In this document: positions 9,425-18,995 of the stretch, one piece after another
Position numbering within the stretch: the stretch's first letter is position 1
Layout of the letters: every line of letters begins with the position of its first letter
NCBI GenBank assembly: GCA_945878775.1
Contig: CAMCUQ010000011.1
Location: 1-39,575 of the forward strand
From: Chthonomonas calidirosea
GTDB lineage: Bacteria > Armatimonadota > Chthonomonadetes > Chthonomonadales > Chthonomonadaceae
Direction of reading: 5' to 3'
Length of the DNA stretch: 39,575 nucleotides
Program-made: the position numbers and the translations under genes
The notes under the pieces: generated by a model
The model's database searches: none
What the model was told of the DNA's origin: nothing
Seen by the model: the letters and a program-made list of their open reading frames with translations, nothing else

Positions 9425-10563
9425 AGTAGCGGTAGCACCTTCTTGAGAGCGTTCACAAACTTGGCGTTCTCGGCATCAGTTCCCACCGTCACCCGTAGGT
9501 GTGAGGGCGCACCAAAAATGTCTCCAGTGCGAATGATCACCCCCTCATGCAGGAGTGCCTGAAAGACTGCTCTGCTGTTCTTGCCACTATCAAACCAGAT
9601 GAAATTGGCGAAGGTGGGCGTATAGCCTAGCCCCATCTCCTCGAAGGTGCGGTACAGCATCTGCTTACCCGCTTCGTTCATCTCTACAGTTTTGTCCACA
9701 TGCTCGGTGTCGGAGAGAGCTGCAAGAGCCGCTTCCTGCGCCATGAGGTTCACATTAAATGGCTCACGTGTGTGGTTCAGCCAATTTGCAATATCGGGAG
9801 GCATGATTCCATACCCAACGCGCAACCCTGCCAAGCCGTATGCCTTCGAGAAGGTACGTAGCACCACGACATTGCGCCCTTCCCGTACATAGCGCAGTGT
9901 TTCAGGATAGCCCTCCCTATTTGCAGCATACTCATAATAGGCTTCATCAATCACCACAACTGCCCGTTCGGGCACACACTCAAAAAAGCGATCCAATGCC
10001 TCCTGCGAAACAATCGTGCCTGTCGGGTTATTGGGGTTTGTGATGAAAATGAGTCGGGTGTTTGCGTTCACTTTTGCCGCCATCGCCTCTAGGTCGTGTA
10101 TCCAATCGGAGGTGAGGGGAACCATGTGGCAGGGCGCATTGTTCAGAATCGCCGCCGCCTCATAGCGCACAAAGGAGGGGTGTGCCTGAATCACTTCATC
10201 GCCCGGCTCTAGGAAAGTGATACCCAAAAGGTGAATAATATCATCAGAGCCGTTACCCAGCACCACACAGGCAGGGTCTACCTCCAGAGCGGAGGCGAGA
10301 GCGTTGGAAAGCTCAAAGGAACGCGCATCGGGATAGATATGCATCTTGAGAGCAAATTGGTGCATCGCTTCCACTGCTTTTGGCGAAGGACCCAATGAGT
10401 TTTCGTTGCTTGCAAGCTTAATAATTCCTGTAATCCCTAGTTCGCGCTCCACTTCAGCAACGGGCTTGCCGGGGCTATAGGGAACGAGGTGGGTAATATT
10501 CTCAGCAACCTGCACAGCAGTTTTCTCCGATTCGGTGCGAGAGAGGGTATCTATGGGTGACAA
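9421..10563 (-). CDS. hisC: Histidinol-phosphate aminotransferase
   Basis: IKLASNENSLGPSPKA, NPNNPTGT, VVIDEAYYEYA, RTFSKAYGLAGLRVGYGI. Confidence 0.93.
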   Translation of the reverse strand: MSPIDTLSRTESEKTAVQVAENITHLVPYSPGKPVAEVERELGITGIIKLASNENSLGPSPKAVEAMHQFALKMHIYPDARSFELSNALASALEVDPACVVLGNGSDDIIHLLGITFLEPGDEVIQAHPSFVRYEAAAILNNAPCHMVPLTSDWIHDLEAMAAKVNANTRLIFITNPNNPTGTIVSQEALDRFFECVPERAVVVIDEAYYEYAANREGYPETLRYVREGRNVVVLRTFSKAYGLAGLRVGYGIMPPDIANWLNHTREPFNVNLMAQEAALAALSDTEHVDKTVEMNEAGKQMLYRTFEEMGLGYTPTFANFIWFDSGKNSRAVFQALLHEGVIIRTGDIFGAPSHLRVTVGTDAENAKFVNALKKVLPLL

Positions 10564-10584
10564 AGGCTCTTTCTCCTCAATAAA

Positions 10585-10610
10585 GGGGGTCTACACACTA
10601 TAAGACCCCC
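10585..10610. promoter_or_regulatory. Hairpin/inverted repeat in the hisC / C39 divergent intergenic region
   Basis: gggggtct-acacactata-agaccccc: perfect 8-bp arms, 10-nt loop, just upstream of hisC start. Confidence 0.45.
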
Positions 10611-10701
10611 AAAACGGCAATAATGTGTGCAAGAGTATTCGACTTTCACCTTGAAATATCCTTGTGGAAGAGAGTAGAACAGAAAGATGGAGGGCAAACA
10701 A

Positions 10702-11826
10702 ATGGTGCAAGTGGCTCTTTTGGGTGTGCTAACACTCCTCTTGGGTACGGGCTCACCGCTGGAAATGAGGTCAATTGTGGACGGTCATTTGGGACGCTAT
10801 TTTGTGGGCATCTCCGACTGTCATGCCTACCAACAGCAAGCCGATACGAACAAAAAGCAGATCGTGCTAACCTCCTCAGAGATAGAGTCGCGCATTCCTG
10901 CCAATGAGATCGTTCTCTCATGGAATCTCGCTTCCCCAACAGGTACAGGCATAGAGGTGGAGGCAAGAGCCAAACACAACGGACGCTGGACAAAATACTA
11001 TCATATGGGACATTGGTCAAAGGAGGTAGGGGTTTTCCCTAGAGAGAGCGTTAAAGGGCAGAAAGACCTCAATGGGGATGTGGAAACAGATACCCTCACC
11101 CTCAAACAGAACGCCTCCAGCGTTCAGGTACGCATGACTCTCCACTACACCGATGAAAACCAGAAACCCACGCTCAAGTTTCTGGGGCTCTCCTTCACCG
11201 ATACACATGCCCCTCACCTCTCCGCCTTGCCTGCAAACAAAAAGGTGTGGGGAAAAGAGATTCCCGTTCCTGCAAAGTGGCAAACGGGTTGGGAGGGCGC
11301 ACGGGGCTGGTGTAGCCCGACGAGTACCGCCATGACCTTAGCGTTTTGGGCAGAGCGTTTGAAGCGTCCAGAACTCGATTTTGCAGTACCCGACGCGGCA
11401 CGTGCCTGTTTCGATAGAGTCTATGACGGAACCGGAAACTGGGCATTCAACACCGCGTTCGCAGGCTCTTTTCCGGGTATTCGTGCCTACGTGACCCGTT
11501 TCGGAGATATTAGGGAGTTGGAGAACTGGATCGAAGTTGGGCTTCCAGTCGTCGTATCCTGTTCACTTGACCTGTTACGAAGCTTACACCGTGCCAACGA
11601 TCCGGGGCATCTTCTCGTATTGATCGGCTTTACAGAAACAGGAGACGTTATCCTCAACGATCCCGCCTATCACCCTGAAAAGAATGAAGTGGCGCGCCAT
11701 GTCTACTCACGCGCAAACTTCCTGAAGGCATGGAAGCGATCCAACAACACGGTCTACTTGATCTATCCCGAAGGAAGCTCGCTACCAGAAGACCCCAGCG
11801 AGCATTGGGAAAGCCCCCAAAAGTAG
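10702..11826 (+). CDS. Secreted C39-like (papain-like) peptidase domain protein
   Basis: Start chosen at ATG 10702 with SD GGAGG; WCSPTSTAMTLAFW (Cys), DPGHLLVLIGFTETGDVILNDPA (His/Asp); ORF opens at 10687. Confidence 0.8.
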   Translation: MVQVALLGVLTLLLGTGSPLEMRSIVDGHLGRYFVGISDCHAYQQQADTNKKQIVLTSSEIESRIPANEIVLSWNLASPTGTGIEVEARAKHNGRWTKYYHMGHWSKEVGVFPRESVKGQKDLNGDVETDTLTLKQNASSVQVRMTLHYTDENQKPTLKFLGLSFTDTHAPHLSALPANKKVWGKEIPVPAKWQTGWEGARGWCSPTSTAMTLAFWAERLKRPELDFAVPDAARACFDRVYDGTGNWAFNTAFAGSFPGIRAYVTRFGDIRELENWIEVGLPVVVSCSLDLLRSLHRANDPGHLLVLIGFTETGDVILNDPAYHPEKNEVARHVYSRANFLKAWKRSNNTVYLIYPEGSSLPEDPSEHWESPQK

Positions 11827-11844
11827 CATGCAACGGCAGACACC

Positions 11845-13773
11845 TCAGCGCAAAACCTCTCCAATGCAGTGCCCCACGGCGTTTGCGGGAGGGGGAATAC
11901 CGAGGAGATGCGATAGGGTGGGTGCAATATCGGTCTGATGTACTCCCCCTATCTTCACTCCCTGCCGTACCCCCGCTCCACCGATATACCAGATTGCCTG
12001 CATCTTGCGTCGCCCTGAATAGAACCCATGACTGCCCCCTCCAATGGGAGAGGCGATATTCTGAACAACAGTCGGCAGTAGCTCCGCAGGATCGTAGCCG
12101 GGCGCGACATCGTAGTAGAGATCGCCCCCTGCCTCCCCTCCAATTCCCAAGCCTGCCGTCTCTTCCGGTCGAAATACCCGCGTGACGATATGCTTTCCCG
12201 TATCGGGGTCGGTGGCGGATAGTAGTACCTGCGTCAACTGTTGTATCAGGCTTTCCCGCTCCTCTGGAGGAACTATCCCCCCTTTGCGATCCGTCCCATT
12301 CACGCTCAAAAGCAGTTCGTTGTTGTTTAGGGTAAACACTGCCGTGCGAGTCAGATCGATGCTTCCATCCTGCTTGGTAGTGGCGAACCCGGTCTCAATC
12401 AGAAATCGTGCGGGCGAAAACTGTTTTCCGACGCCTGCCATACCGTGATCACTGACCAAACAGACAACGGTCTCCTGTCCCACCATATCCAGTACCGCCC
12501 CTAGCCACTCGTCCTGAAGCTGAAATACCTGCTCATAGAAGGGCATAATCTTGCGTGCCAATGCAGGGTTGTATCTGGGTGTATCGGGGTCTAACACCCC
12601 CATCCATGTATGCCCCGCCCCATCTGTCATGGGTGCATAGTGCAAGAGCAGATCGGGCTTCCAACGGCTCCACGCAAAGCGCGTCCCTCGCTTCAAAAAC
12701 TCGCAATCGAGCCGAACAAGCTCAATCAGGCGTCTCTCCGCCGTTCCGTCCCCCTCTTGCCACAATGTTTTCCCAAACTCTCCATTGCTATAGGTCTCAA
12801 ACGGGGAATCGTAAAACCCGCCATATGCCTTCAGGTACTCCTCACGTTGCGCGGTTGTGGAGGCTCCTTGTAGTGAGTGAGCGGCACGACGATAGAGGGT
12901 CATCTGCTTGCCGTCTGGGGAGAGAGAGAAGAGGCGAAAATAGGTGTATCCGAAGAGATTCCCCTTTGTCACCCGAAAAGAGGGGCTCCAGCTCCGCACA
13001 TTTGGAGAGGCATCCATGGGTTTCAAAGTTGCAGTTGCGGTCGCTTGTGCCGCGTGCCGGCTTCCCTGCCGTATCAGCAGAGTGTCCAACCCATCGGTTT
13101 TATCGTTCGGGTCATCATAGGCAAGAAGGTAGAAGCTCTGCTCTCCCGCCTTGGTAACACACTCTCGCAAGGCGTTCTTGTGGGGAGGCAAAGCGTCCCA
13201 ATCCTGTGCCGGTTGTAGCTCTCGCGCGGTAAGGCTCTTGCCGTCTGCAATACGCGACTCGAAGCCACTAAAAGAGAGATAGCGATCCAGCGGAACCTTT
13301 GCATCGTTCAGCCGCTTTAGAGTGGGATCAATGGGCATAGATTGGGTTGCAGAGAGAGAGACGACACGCTTTCCCGCTTTTGCCGCCGTCACCCAGATAG
13401 GCTCGGCGCGTAGAGCGCGGGCATCGAAACCCGATTGCCCTTCCAGCATCGTATGATCTGCGCGGGGCAACAGCCCAACTCCATTGCCCGTAACTCCATG
13501 CACATCGCTATAAGCACCTGTCCAGAGGGTGGCATGACCGGCAGCGGTAACGGAAGGGTAATTGGGCGTAGAGTACTCGGCACGTGCCCCCATACGGGCA
13601 AGCCGCGCAACATTCGGGAGTTTCCCCTCCTCCAGCAGACGATCCACAATCCAGTCTGCGGCTCCATCCCACGAGAGGATAATAGCTTTTGAGGCAGGAG
13701 ATGCCATACCGTTCGTTGCACTGCCAAACAACGCTACAAGCACCAATAAGCAACAGCATTTGTTACGGATCAT
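11845..13773 (-). CDS. AlkP superfamily type I phosphodiesterase/nucleotide pyrophosphatase
   Basis: ILSWDGAADWIVDRLLEEGKLPNVARLARMG, TPNYPSVTAAGHATLWTG, LVSDHGM; signal peptide. Confidence 0.9.
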   Translation of the reverse strand: MIRNKCCCLLVLVALFGSATNGMASPASKAIILSWDGAADWIVDRLLEEGKLPNVARLARMGARAEYSTPNYPSVTAAGHATLWTGAYSDVHGVTGNGVGLLPRADHTMLEGQSGFDARALRAEPIWVTAAKAGKRVVSLSATQSMPIDPTLKRLNDAKVPLDRYLSFSGFESRIADGKSLTARELQPAQDWDALPPHKNALRECVTKAGEQSFYLLAYDDPNDKTDGLDTLLIRQGSRHAAQATATATLKPMDASPNVRSWSPSFRVTKGNLFGYTYFRLFSLSPDGKQMTLYRRAAHSLQGASTTAQREEYLKAYGGFYDSPFETYSNGEFGKTLWQEGDGTAERRLIELVRLDCEFLKRGTRFAWSRWKPDLLLHYAPMTDGAGHTWMGVLDPDTPRYNPALARKIMPFYEQVFQLQDEWLGAVLDMVGQETVVCLVSDHGMAGVGKQFSPARFLIETGFATTKQDGSIDLTRTAVFTLNNNELLLSVNGTDRKGGIVPPEERESLIQQLTQVLLSATDPDTGKHIVTRVFRPEETAGLGIGGEAGGDLYYDVAPGYDPAELLPTVVQNIASPIGGGSHGFYSGRRKMQAIWYIGGAGVRQGVKIGGVHQTDIAPTLSHLLGIPPPANAVGHCIGEVLR

Positions 13774-13812
13774 ACTCTCCTCCTCATAAGAAAACGCACT
13801 CTTACAAAAGAA

Positions 13813-13848
13813 AATGAAGTCAGGCGAGAAAGCTCACCTGACTTCATT
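13813..13848 (-). terminator. Intrinsic terminator of the PP2C-STPK-HEAT operon
   Basis: aatgaagtcaggcgag-aaag-ctcacctgacttcatt: 16-bp stem with one mismatch; minus-strand tail TTCTTTTG. Confidence 0.8.
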
Positions 13849-13889
13849 CGACGATAAGGGTCTCCAAAGTAGATAAAACAGGTTGCGCC

Positions 13890-15398
13890 CTAATCCAGCT
13901 GCCCATTCCGATAGAGTTGCTCCCTTGCAATGTGTGCCACATCGGGATTAGAACTCGTCTTAAGTTGCTTGAGGATAGGATGCGCCTCCGCAATTCCCAT
14001 CTCACCAAGTGCCACAGCTGCCCAGCGTTGGGAGTTCGTGTTTTGGCTCTGTGCCGCCTGTTGGAGGGTCGGCAATACGACAACTCCAATACGCGCTAAT
14101 GCAAGTGCAGAACGATAGGCAGTAGCTTCGTCGCCTTTTTGAAAAGTGGCAATGAGAGTGGGGGCAGCAGACTCGCCAATTGTCGCCAAAGCGGTCTGCG
14201 CCGTACTCCCGATAATCTCGGTGTCGGATTCTCCCAAAAGACTCACCAATGCCCCCACGGCTCCAGCATTTTTGGGAAAACCGAGTGCCAAGATAGCCAC
14301 AGTACGCAGGTTTTCTGACAGGGTTTTGTTGCTAGCAATGCTGATAAGAGCGGTATTCGCTTCTGGAGCGGCGATCCCCTGTAGAGCCTGAGCAACCCCA
14401 ACCTTTGTTATCTCATTCCCAGTGTTCAGAGTTGCAATACACTTTTGAAGCACCATGCCAACGGGGGGAGCATCTGCCTTTGGGCGTCCTGCCCGCGCAA
14501 TAGACGCAGAAGCAACGGAGCGCAGTTTGAGATCGGAATCGTTCAAAGCCTTGAGCAGGGTATCAATGGCAGTGGGGGTTGCAATTTTCCCAAGCCCTAC
14601 TGCGGATTGAGAGCGGGCTTCGTCGTCGTCGTCGGTATTGTTGATCGCCTCGGTGAGCATCAGTTCGCCCGAAACATCGGCGATCAGTGCAATGGCTCCA
14701 ATACAGACACGACGCACTTGTGCGGTGTCCTTGTGCATTTTCTCATTGAGAATGGAAATAACCGCCTTATCACCAATCTTGCCCATCGCCTCCACCGTCG
14801 CGACACGAACCCCCTCATCTTTCTCTTCCAGATAGGGCTTTAGTAGGGGCAGGCTGGTTTGGCTCTCCTTCGCAAAGAGTCGGCTTCCGAGAACCGTCCC
14901 CACAGAGGCACGAGAGTCTCCCTCTTTCTTGAGATATTCCACTAGGGAAGGGATCGCGTTGGACTGGGGTCCCACCTTTGAGAAGACGAGAATACACCCC
15001 TTCTTGACGTTGTTATCGCCATCCTTCAAACCTGGGAGCATCTCTTTAACATGGTCTGGTGTCTTGAGACCGATAGCGATAAGGGTATTGACGGCACGCT
15101 CCCGCACCTTTTTATCTTGGTCCTTGAGGAGTGGTAACACCTGCTTCACGGCGGCAGGCGTCCCCAATGCCTCTAGGGACTCCGTGGCTTTGAGGCGTGC
15201 CTCAACAGTTTCGCCCGTAATGGCATCCATGAACTGCTCAGCCTTAATAAGCTCCGTCGCGGCGTTCGCCTGCGCCTGTTTGTCCCCGCTATTCATCCCC
15301 TCCACAAGCCCATGTATCCGCCGACTATGGCTCACTGCAAGCCCAACGACGCCAAGCACAAGCACCAAAAAAACGATGTAGTTTAAGTACTTCTTCAC
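13890..15398 (-). CDS. Membrane-anchored HEAT-repeat (PBS lyase-like) protein
   Basis: N-terminal TM then repeated HEAT units (AVKQVLPLLKDQDKKVRERAVNTLIAIG etc.). Confidence 0.85.
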   Translation of the reverse strand: MKKYLNYIVFLVLVLGVVGLAVSHSRRIHGLVEGMNSGDKQAQANAATELIKAEQFMDAITGETVEARLKATESLEALGTPAAVKQVLPLLKDQDKKVRERAVNTLIAIGLKTPDHVKEMLPGLKDGDNNVKKGCILVFSKVGPQSNAIPSLVEYLKKEGDSRASVGTVLGSRLFAKESQTSLPLLKPYLEEKDEGVRVATVEAMGKIGDKAVISILNEKMHKDTAQVRRVCIGAIALIADVSGELMLTEAINNTDDDDEARSQSAVGLGKIATPTAIDTLLKALNDSDLKLRSVASASIARAGRPKADAPPVGMVLQKCIATLNTGNEITKVGVAQALQGIAAPEANTALISIASNKTLSENLRTVAILALGFPKNAGAVGALVSLLGESDTEIIGSTAQTALATIGESAAPTLIATFQKGDEATAYRSALALARIGVVVLPTLQQAAQSQNTNSQRWAAVALGEMGIAEAHPILKQLKTSSNPDVAHIAREQLYRNGQLD

Positions 15399-15441
15399 GC
15401 TCTCTAATCCCCTCTCAAGCCACTAGCGTTCAAATTGCCCT

Positions 15442-17202
15442 CTACACATGCGAAAGTATATTTATGAGCATACTACAGACTCCCACCCCCGCACAGAACA
15501 GCGCAAAAGCCCATTGCTTCCAATAGCTCCCTCGGAAAAGCTGCCAAACCGTCAAACACAAAAACCCAAATCCCACAAAGACAACATAGCGATGTCCATA
15601 CTGAAAGAGGCTGGCAGCATTAGCGGAAAGCATGCTCCCAAGGAACATAAACGAGACTCCTGCCAAAAGCCCTGGCAAAAACCGCATCCCAACTTGGGTA
15701 TCTGCGCTCTTGCATATCAAAAACAACATAAGACACATGAAGGCGGTAGAAGCGACCGCAGGTGGGTCCAACCAACTTGTTCCCCCTCGTCCTGCCACAA
15801 TCGAAACAAGAAAACTGGGAGCCAACGAGAGTAGCAGTAACGGGACATACCACAGTCCAGCCTGAGCCAAAGTCAATCGAGCGCGAAGCACCTCTACGCG
15901 CAAGGGAAGGCGCATTTTGCCTGCCTCGGTCACCACCATCAAAGTATCGTCAAAAACTCCGGTCTGCTCAAAGCGTCCGCTATGTACCGTGAGGGTAATA
16001 GATTGGTTTGGATGCTCAAATGCACGGGGGTGTACGGTCAGCCACTCTGGCTTTTTCTCTACACTGCCAATAATAGCTCCTCGCGCCCCTTTGACTCGCA
16101 CCTTAATCTTCTTACTCTTGAGGTCTCCCTGATGCACTTGCCCAAACAATACCCTCTCTGGCGTCACTTGAAGCTGTAGGGCAACCTCTTTACGTTGAAA
16201 AATATTTTTCGGCACAGGAGGCGCAGACTCCTGCTTGTTTAGCACATTTATTGGAGTAAGAGGCACTTCAGCGACCACGGTTCCAATATCAGTCTGCACT
16301 GGCAGGGTTTTCAAGTCCCATTCTTGGGCAGGAAGGTGCTCCTGCTCTGCCATCTCTTGCGCCACCAGCAGAGTGGCACTCTCTACCCCCTTCCCTTCTT
16401 GGAATCGCTTGAGGTCGTCCCGAAAGTCTCCCGAACGGGCATACCGCTTCGCCTTGTTCTTGGTCAGGGCACGATCCAGAATCGCCTGTATCTCTGGTGC
16501 GACACGAGGTAGATAGGTCTCCAAGCGTTCTGGGGTTTCGTTCTCCAGCAGTCGTTTCCACGCAAAGGGGTCTTTTATTTTTCCTCTTTCGACTTGAAAA
16601 GGACGATGCCCCGTCAGCATCTCAAAGAGAGTCACCCCCACTGCCCAAATATCGGACTGATGGTCGGAGCGATCCTCTTCCGCAAAATCCTCTGGAGCCA
16701 TATAGGCATAGGTTCCCGCACCGCCCGCATAGGCGTTTGTGGAGAGAATCTCTGCTAAGCCAAAGTCGACAATCTTCACCTGCCCCTCACGCGTTATCAG
16801 AATATTGGCGGGTTTGATGTCTCGGTGAACGGTCTGCATCGAGTGAGCATAATCCAGCGCGTCGAGTATCTGAATGGCGTGTTCTAGAGATCGCTCTAAA
16901 GAGAGTCTGCCCTCACCTCGTAGCTTTTCCTGTAGATTCTCCCCTCGCACATACTCCATATCTATCACGACTTTACTGCCAATCCGATCCACTCCATTGA
17001 CCCTCACAATGTTGGGATGACGCAGACGATCCATGACCCGCGCCTCCTCCAAGAAACGCTGTAGGTCTCCCGCCTGCACATCGACCTCCTTCAGCGCGAT
17101 CTGCTTGTTGAGAAGCGTGTCCTTCGCCAGATAGACGATGCCAGAGACTCCATGCCCTAGCACGTCAAGCCGTTCATATTTTCCTAGCATTCCGAGTGGC
17201 AT
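15442..17202 (-). CDS. Hanks-type Ser/Thr protein kinase with Ig-like domain and C-terminal TM bundle
   Basis: VSGIVYLAKDTLLNKQIALKEV, VHRDIKPANILI, VDFGLAEIL, SDIWAVGVTLFEMLTG; C-terminal hydrophobic helices. Confidence 0.93.
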   Translation of the reverse strand: MPLGMLGKYERLDVLGHGVSGIVYLAKDTLLNKQIALKEVDVQAGDLQRFLEEARVMDRLRHPNIVRVNGVDRIGSKVVIDMEYVRGENLQEKLRGEGRLSLERSLEHAIQILDALDYAHSMQTVHRDIKPANILITREGQVKIVDFGLAEILSTNAYAGGAGTYAYMAPEDFAEEDRSDHQSDIWAVGVTLFEMLTGHRPFQVERGKIKDPFAWKRLLENETPERLETYLPRVAPEIQAILDRALTKNKAKRYARSGDFRDDLKRFQEGKGVESATLLVAQEMAEQEHLPAQEWDLKTLPVQTDIGTVVAEVPLTPINVLNKQESAPPVPKNIFQRKEVALQLQVTPERVLFGQVHQGDLKSKKIKVRVKGARGAIIGSVEKKPEWLTVHPRAFEHPNQSITLTVHSGRFEQTGVFDDTLMVVTEAGKMRLPLRVEVLRARLTLAQAGLWYVPLLLLSLAPSFLVSIVAGRGGTSWLDPPAVASTAFMCLMLFLICKSADTQVGMRFLPGLLAGVSFMFLGSMLSANAASLFQYGHRYVVFVGFGFLCLTVWQLFRGSYWKQWAFALFCAGVGVCSMLINILSHV

Positions 17203-17208
17203 GGCGTT

Positions 17209-18771
17209 CTACGGGTTCCTTGGTGTTGCAGAGTTCACCTCTGCATTGGGTGACGGCTTGGGTGCGATAGGCTTCTTGGCTGGTTCTGTCTCGAAGGCAG
17301 GAATACTATAGAGATGCTGGCGCGAAATATAGAAGAGGTCACCAGAAGGGGCAACGGCTAGGGCAGTGGGAGAAACAACCTTCCCTTTCCCAATATCGTA
17401 GCGAATGCGCGTCCCCGCACTGTCAAATTTGAAGATACTCTGCGTGGGCGGGTGCGTCTGATAGCGGTTTCCGCTCTGATCGTAGATTACCCAGACAGCG
17501 GGAGGAGTCTGTTTCAATGCTGCTTCTGGCAGATCGGGGCGCCCCGGCATAGGCTTCAACTCTCCCTTACCGATTAGATGCGAGATATGCCCCTCTTCAT
17601 TCGCCACAATAGGCTTGCCCTCTTTGTCTAGCTGAAGAAAGCCACTCTGCACCTTTTCAGTACTCAGGGCGACCACTGCTCCATAAAAAAGAGGTTGAGA
17701 GGTGCGCGGTTCCACACGAACAGCCACAGGGGGAGGGACAACGGGTAGGGTTTTGGGTTGCAACTTCGGAATATGCACTAGCCATGTCCACGCCAAGCCC
17801 GATGTTAGCCCCACTACCAACATACAAAGAACGACCAAGAGAGCCACATTGCTTTTTTGAGGTGAAGGGTTGGAAGGAACAGCAAGGGCGACCTCCTCCC
17901 TCTCTCTCTGGCTTGCGGCACGTAGCTCCTCGCGCCATTTTCCGTCTGGGTCTGTGGTGTTCTCTTCCTCTTCGGAGGGTGTGGATTCTGGAGATTCATG
18001 CAGGGTCTGAGCGGCTACTTTGCCATAACAGAGAACCACTACGGTGATGTTATCTGAGCCACCCGCCTCTAAAGCGGCGTTTACAAGCCGCTCTGACGCC
18101 TCTTGTGGAGAGGAAGACCCCGCCAAAACACGTGCTATTTGGGCATCGGCGATCTCCGAGGAGAGACCGTCGGAGCAGAGTAGAAGCACATCACCCTCCG
18201 TGAGGTTAAGGGGGAAAATATCGGTCTCTAACTCTTCATTTAAGCCCACCATCCGCGTGACCACATTCCGGTGCTTGCTACTTCGTGCCTCTTCACGGCT
18301 CATCTGTCCGCTCTGAACCTGCCTCCAAACCTGCGAATGATCCTGCGTGATCTGGAAAAGTCTTCCCTGATGCAACAAATAGGCGCGGCTATCCCCCACA
18401 TTTCCAACGACGAGCGCACTCCCCTCCAAAATCGCAGCGACACAAGTCGTCCCCATCCGTTGCGTTTCGGAGCGTGCCTCGGCGTTGTTCTGCGCGAGAA
18501 CCTGCTCATTTGCCGTCTGGATCGCCTCTGCCAAAAGCGAGGAACCCTTTATGCCGTCTCCATTATGACGTAGTATGGCTTCGGGAACCGTTTCGGCAAC
18601 GGTGCGCGAGGCAATTTCGCCCCCTTTTACCCCCCCCATACCATCGGCAACAACAAGCAACGCATCCCGCTTTCCGCCCAGATCGGCACGGCGCAAGATA
18701 GCGTAACTGTCCTGATTTGTTTCCCGTCGCTTGCCGGGATGAGTTTTGAAGCCAATTGAGATAGAAATCAT
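17209..18771 (-). CDS. PP2C-family protein phosphatase with TM and C-terminal extracytoplasmic domain
   Basis: RRETNQDSY, VVADGMGGVKGGEIAS, VGNVGDSRAYLLHQG, LLCSDGLSSEI, GGSDNITVVVL; TM around VALLVVLCMLVVGLTSGLAWTWLV. Confidence 0.93.
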   Translation of the reverse strand: MISISIGFKTHPGKRRETNQDSYAILRRADLGGKRDALLVVADGMGGVKGGEIASRTVAETVPEAILRHNGDGIKGSSLLAEAIQTANEQVLAQNNAEARSETQRMGTTCVAAILEGSALVVGNVGDSRAYLLHQGRLFQITQDHSQVWRQVQSGQMSREEARSSKHRNVVTRMVGLNEELETDIFPLNLTEGDVLLLCSDGLSSEIADAQIARVLAGSSSPQEASERLVNAALEAGGSDNITVVVLCYGKVAAQTLHESPESTPSEEEENTTDPDGKWREELRAASQREREEVALAVPSNPSPQKSNVALLVVLCMLVVGLTSGLAWTWLVHIPKLQPKTLPVVPPPVAVRVEPRTSQPLFYGAVVALSTEKVQSGFLQLDKEGKPIVANEEGHISHLIGKGELKPMPGRPDLPEAALKQTPPAVWVIYDQSGNRYQTHPPTQSIFKFDSAGTRIRYDIGKGKVVSPTALAVAPSGDLFYISRQHLYSIPAFETEPAKKPIAPKPSPNAEVNSATPRNP

Positions 18772-18798
18772 CAGAAGAAAACCCTACTCCAAGACGGT

Positions 18799-18900
18799 TC
18801 AGTCGCGTTCACGCCGAATCAGTCGAAAGAGTTGCCACAGAAAAAGGATAAAAAAAGCGAGTAGTACATACCGTAATAAACCCGCAACTACGGGAAGCAT
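18799..18900 (-). CDS. 33-aa single-TM microprotein (not in the supplied ORF track)
   Basis: MLPVVAGLLRYVLLAFFILFLWQLFRLIRRERD*; SD GGAGG 7 nt upstream of ATG; 27 bp before the PP2C start. Confidence 0.7.
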   Translation of the reverse strand: MLPVVAGLLRYVLLAFFILFLWQLFRLIRRERD

Positions 18901-18995
18901 GGTTGTCCCTCCACACGAGAGATAAGAATCACTCTTCTCTCTTTCAGACGAAGCATGTGCCGATTCGGCGTCACAATTTTGCCTATCTCGTCACT

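Noticed and set aside
8777-9562. 261-aa plus-strand ORF over the sialidase-like gene
   Set aside because: Antisense shadow; the minus-strand frame has clear Asp-box motifs
12555-13157. 200-aa plus-strand ORF inside the phosphodiesterase gene
   Set aside because: Antisense to a well-supported CDS, low-complexity Ser/Pro/Arg-rich composition, no SD
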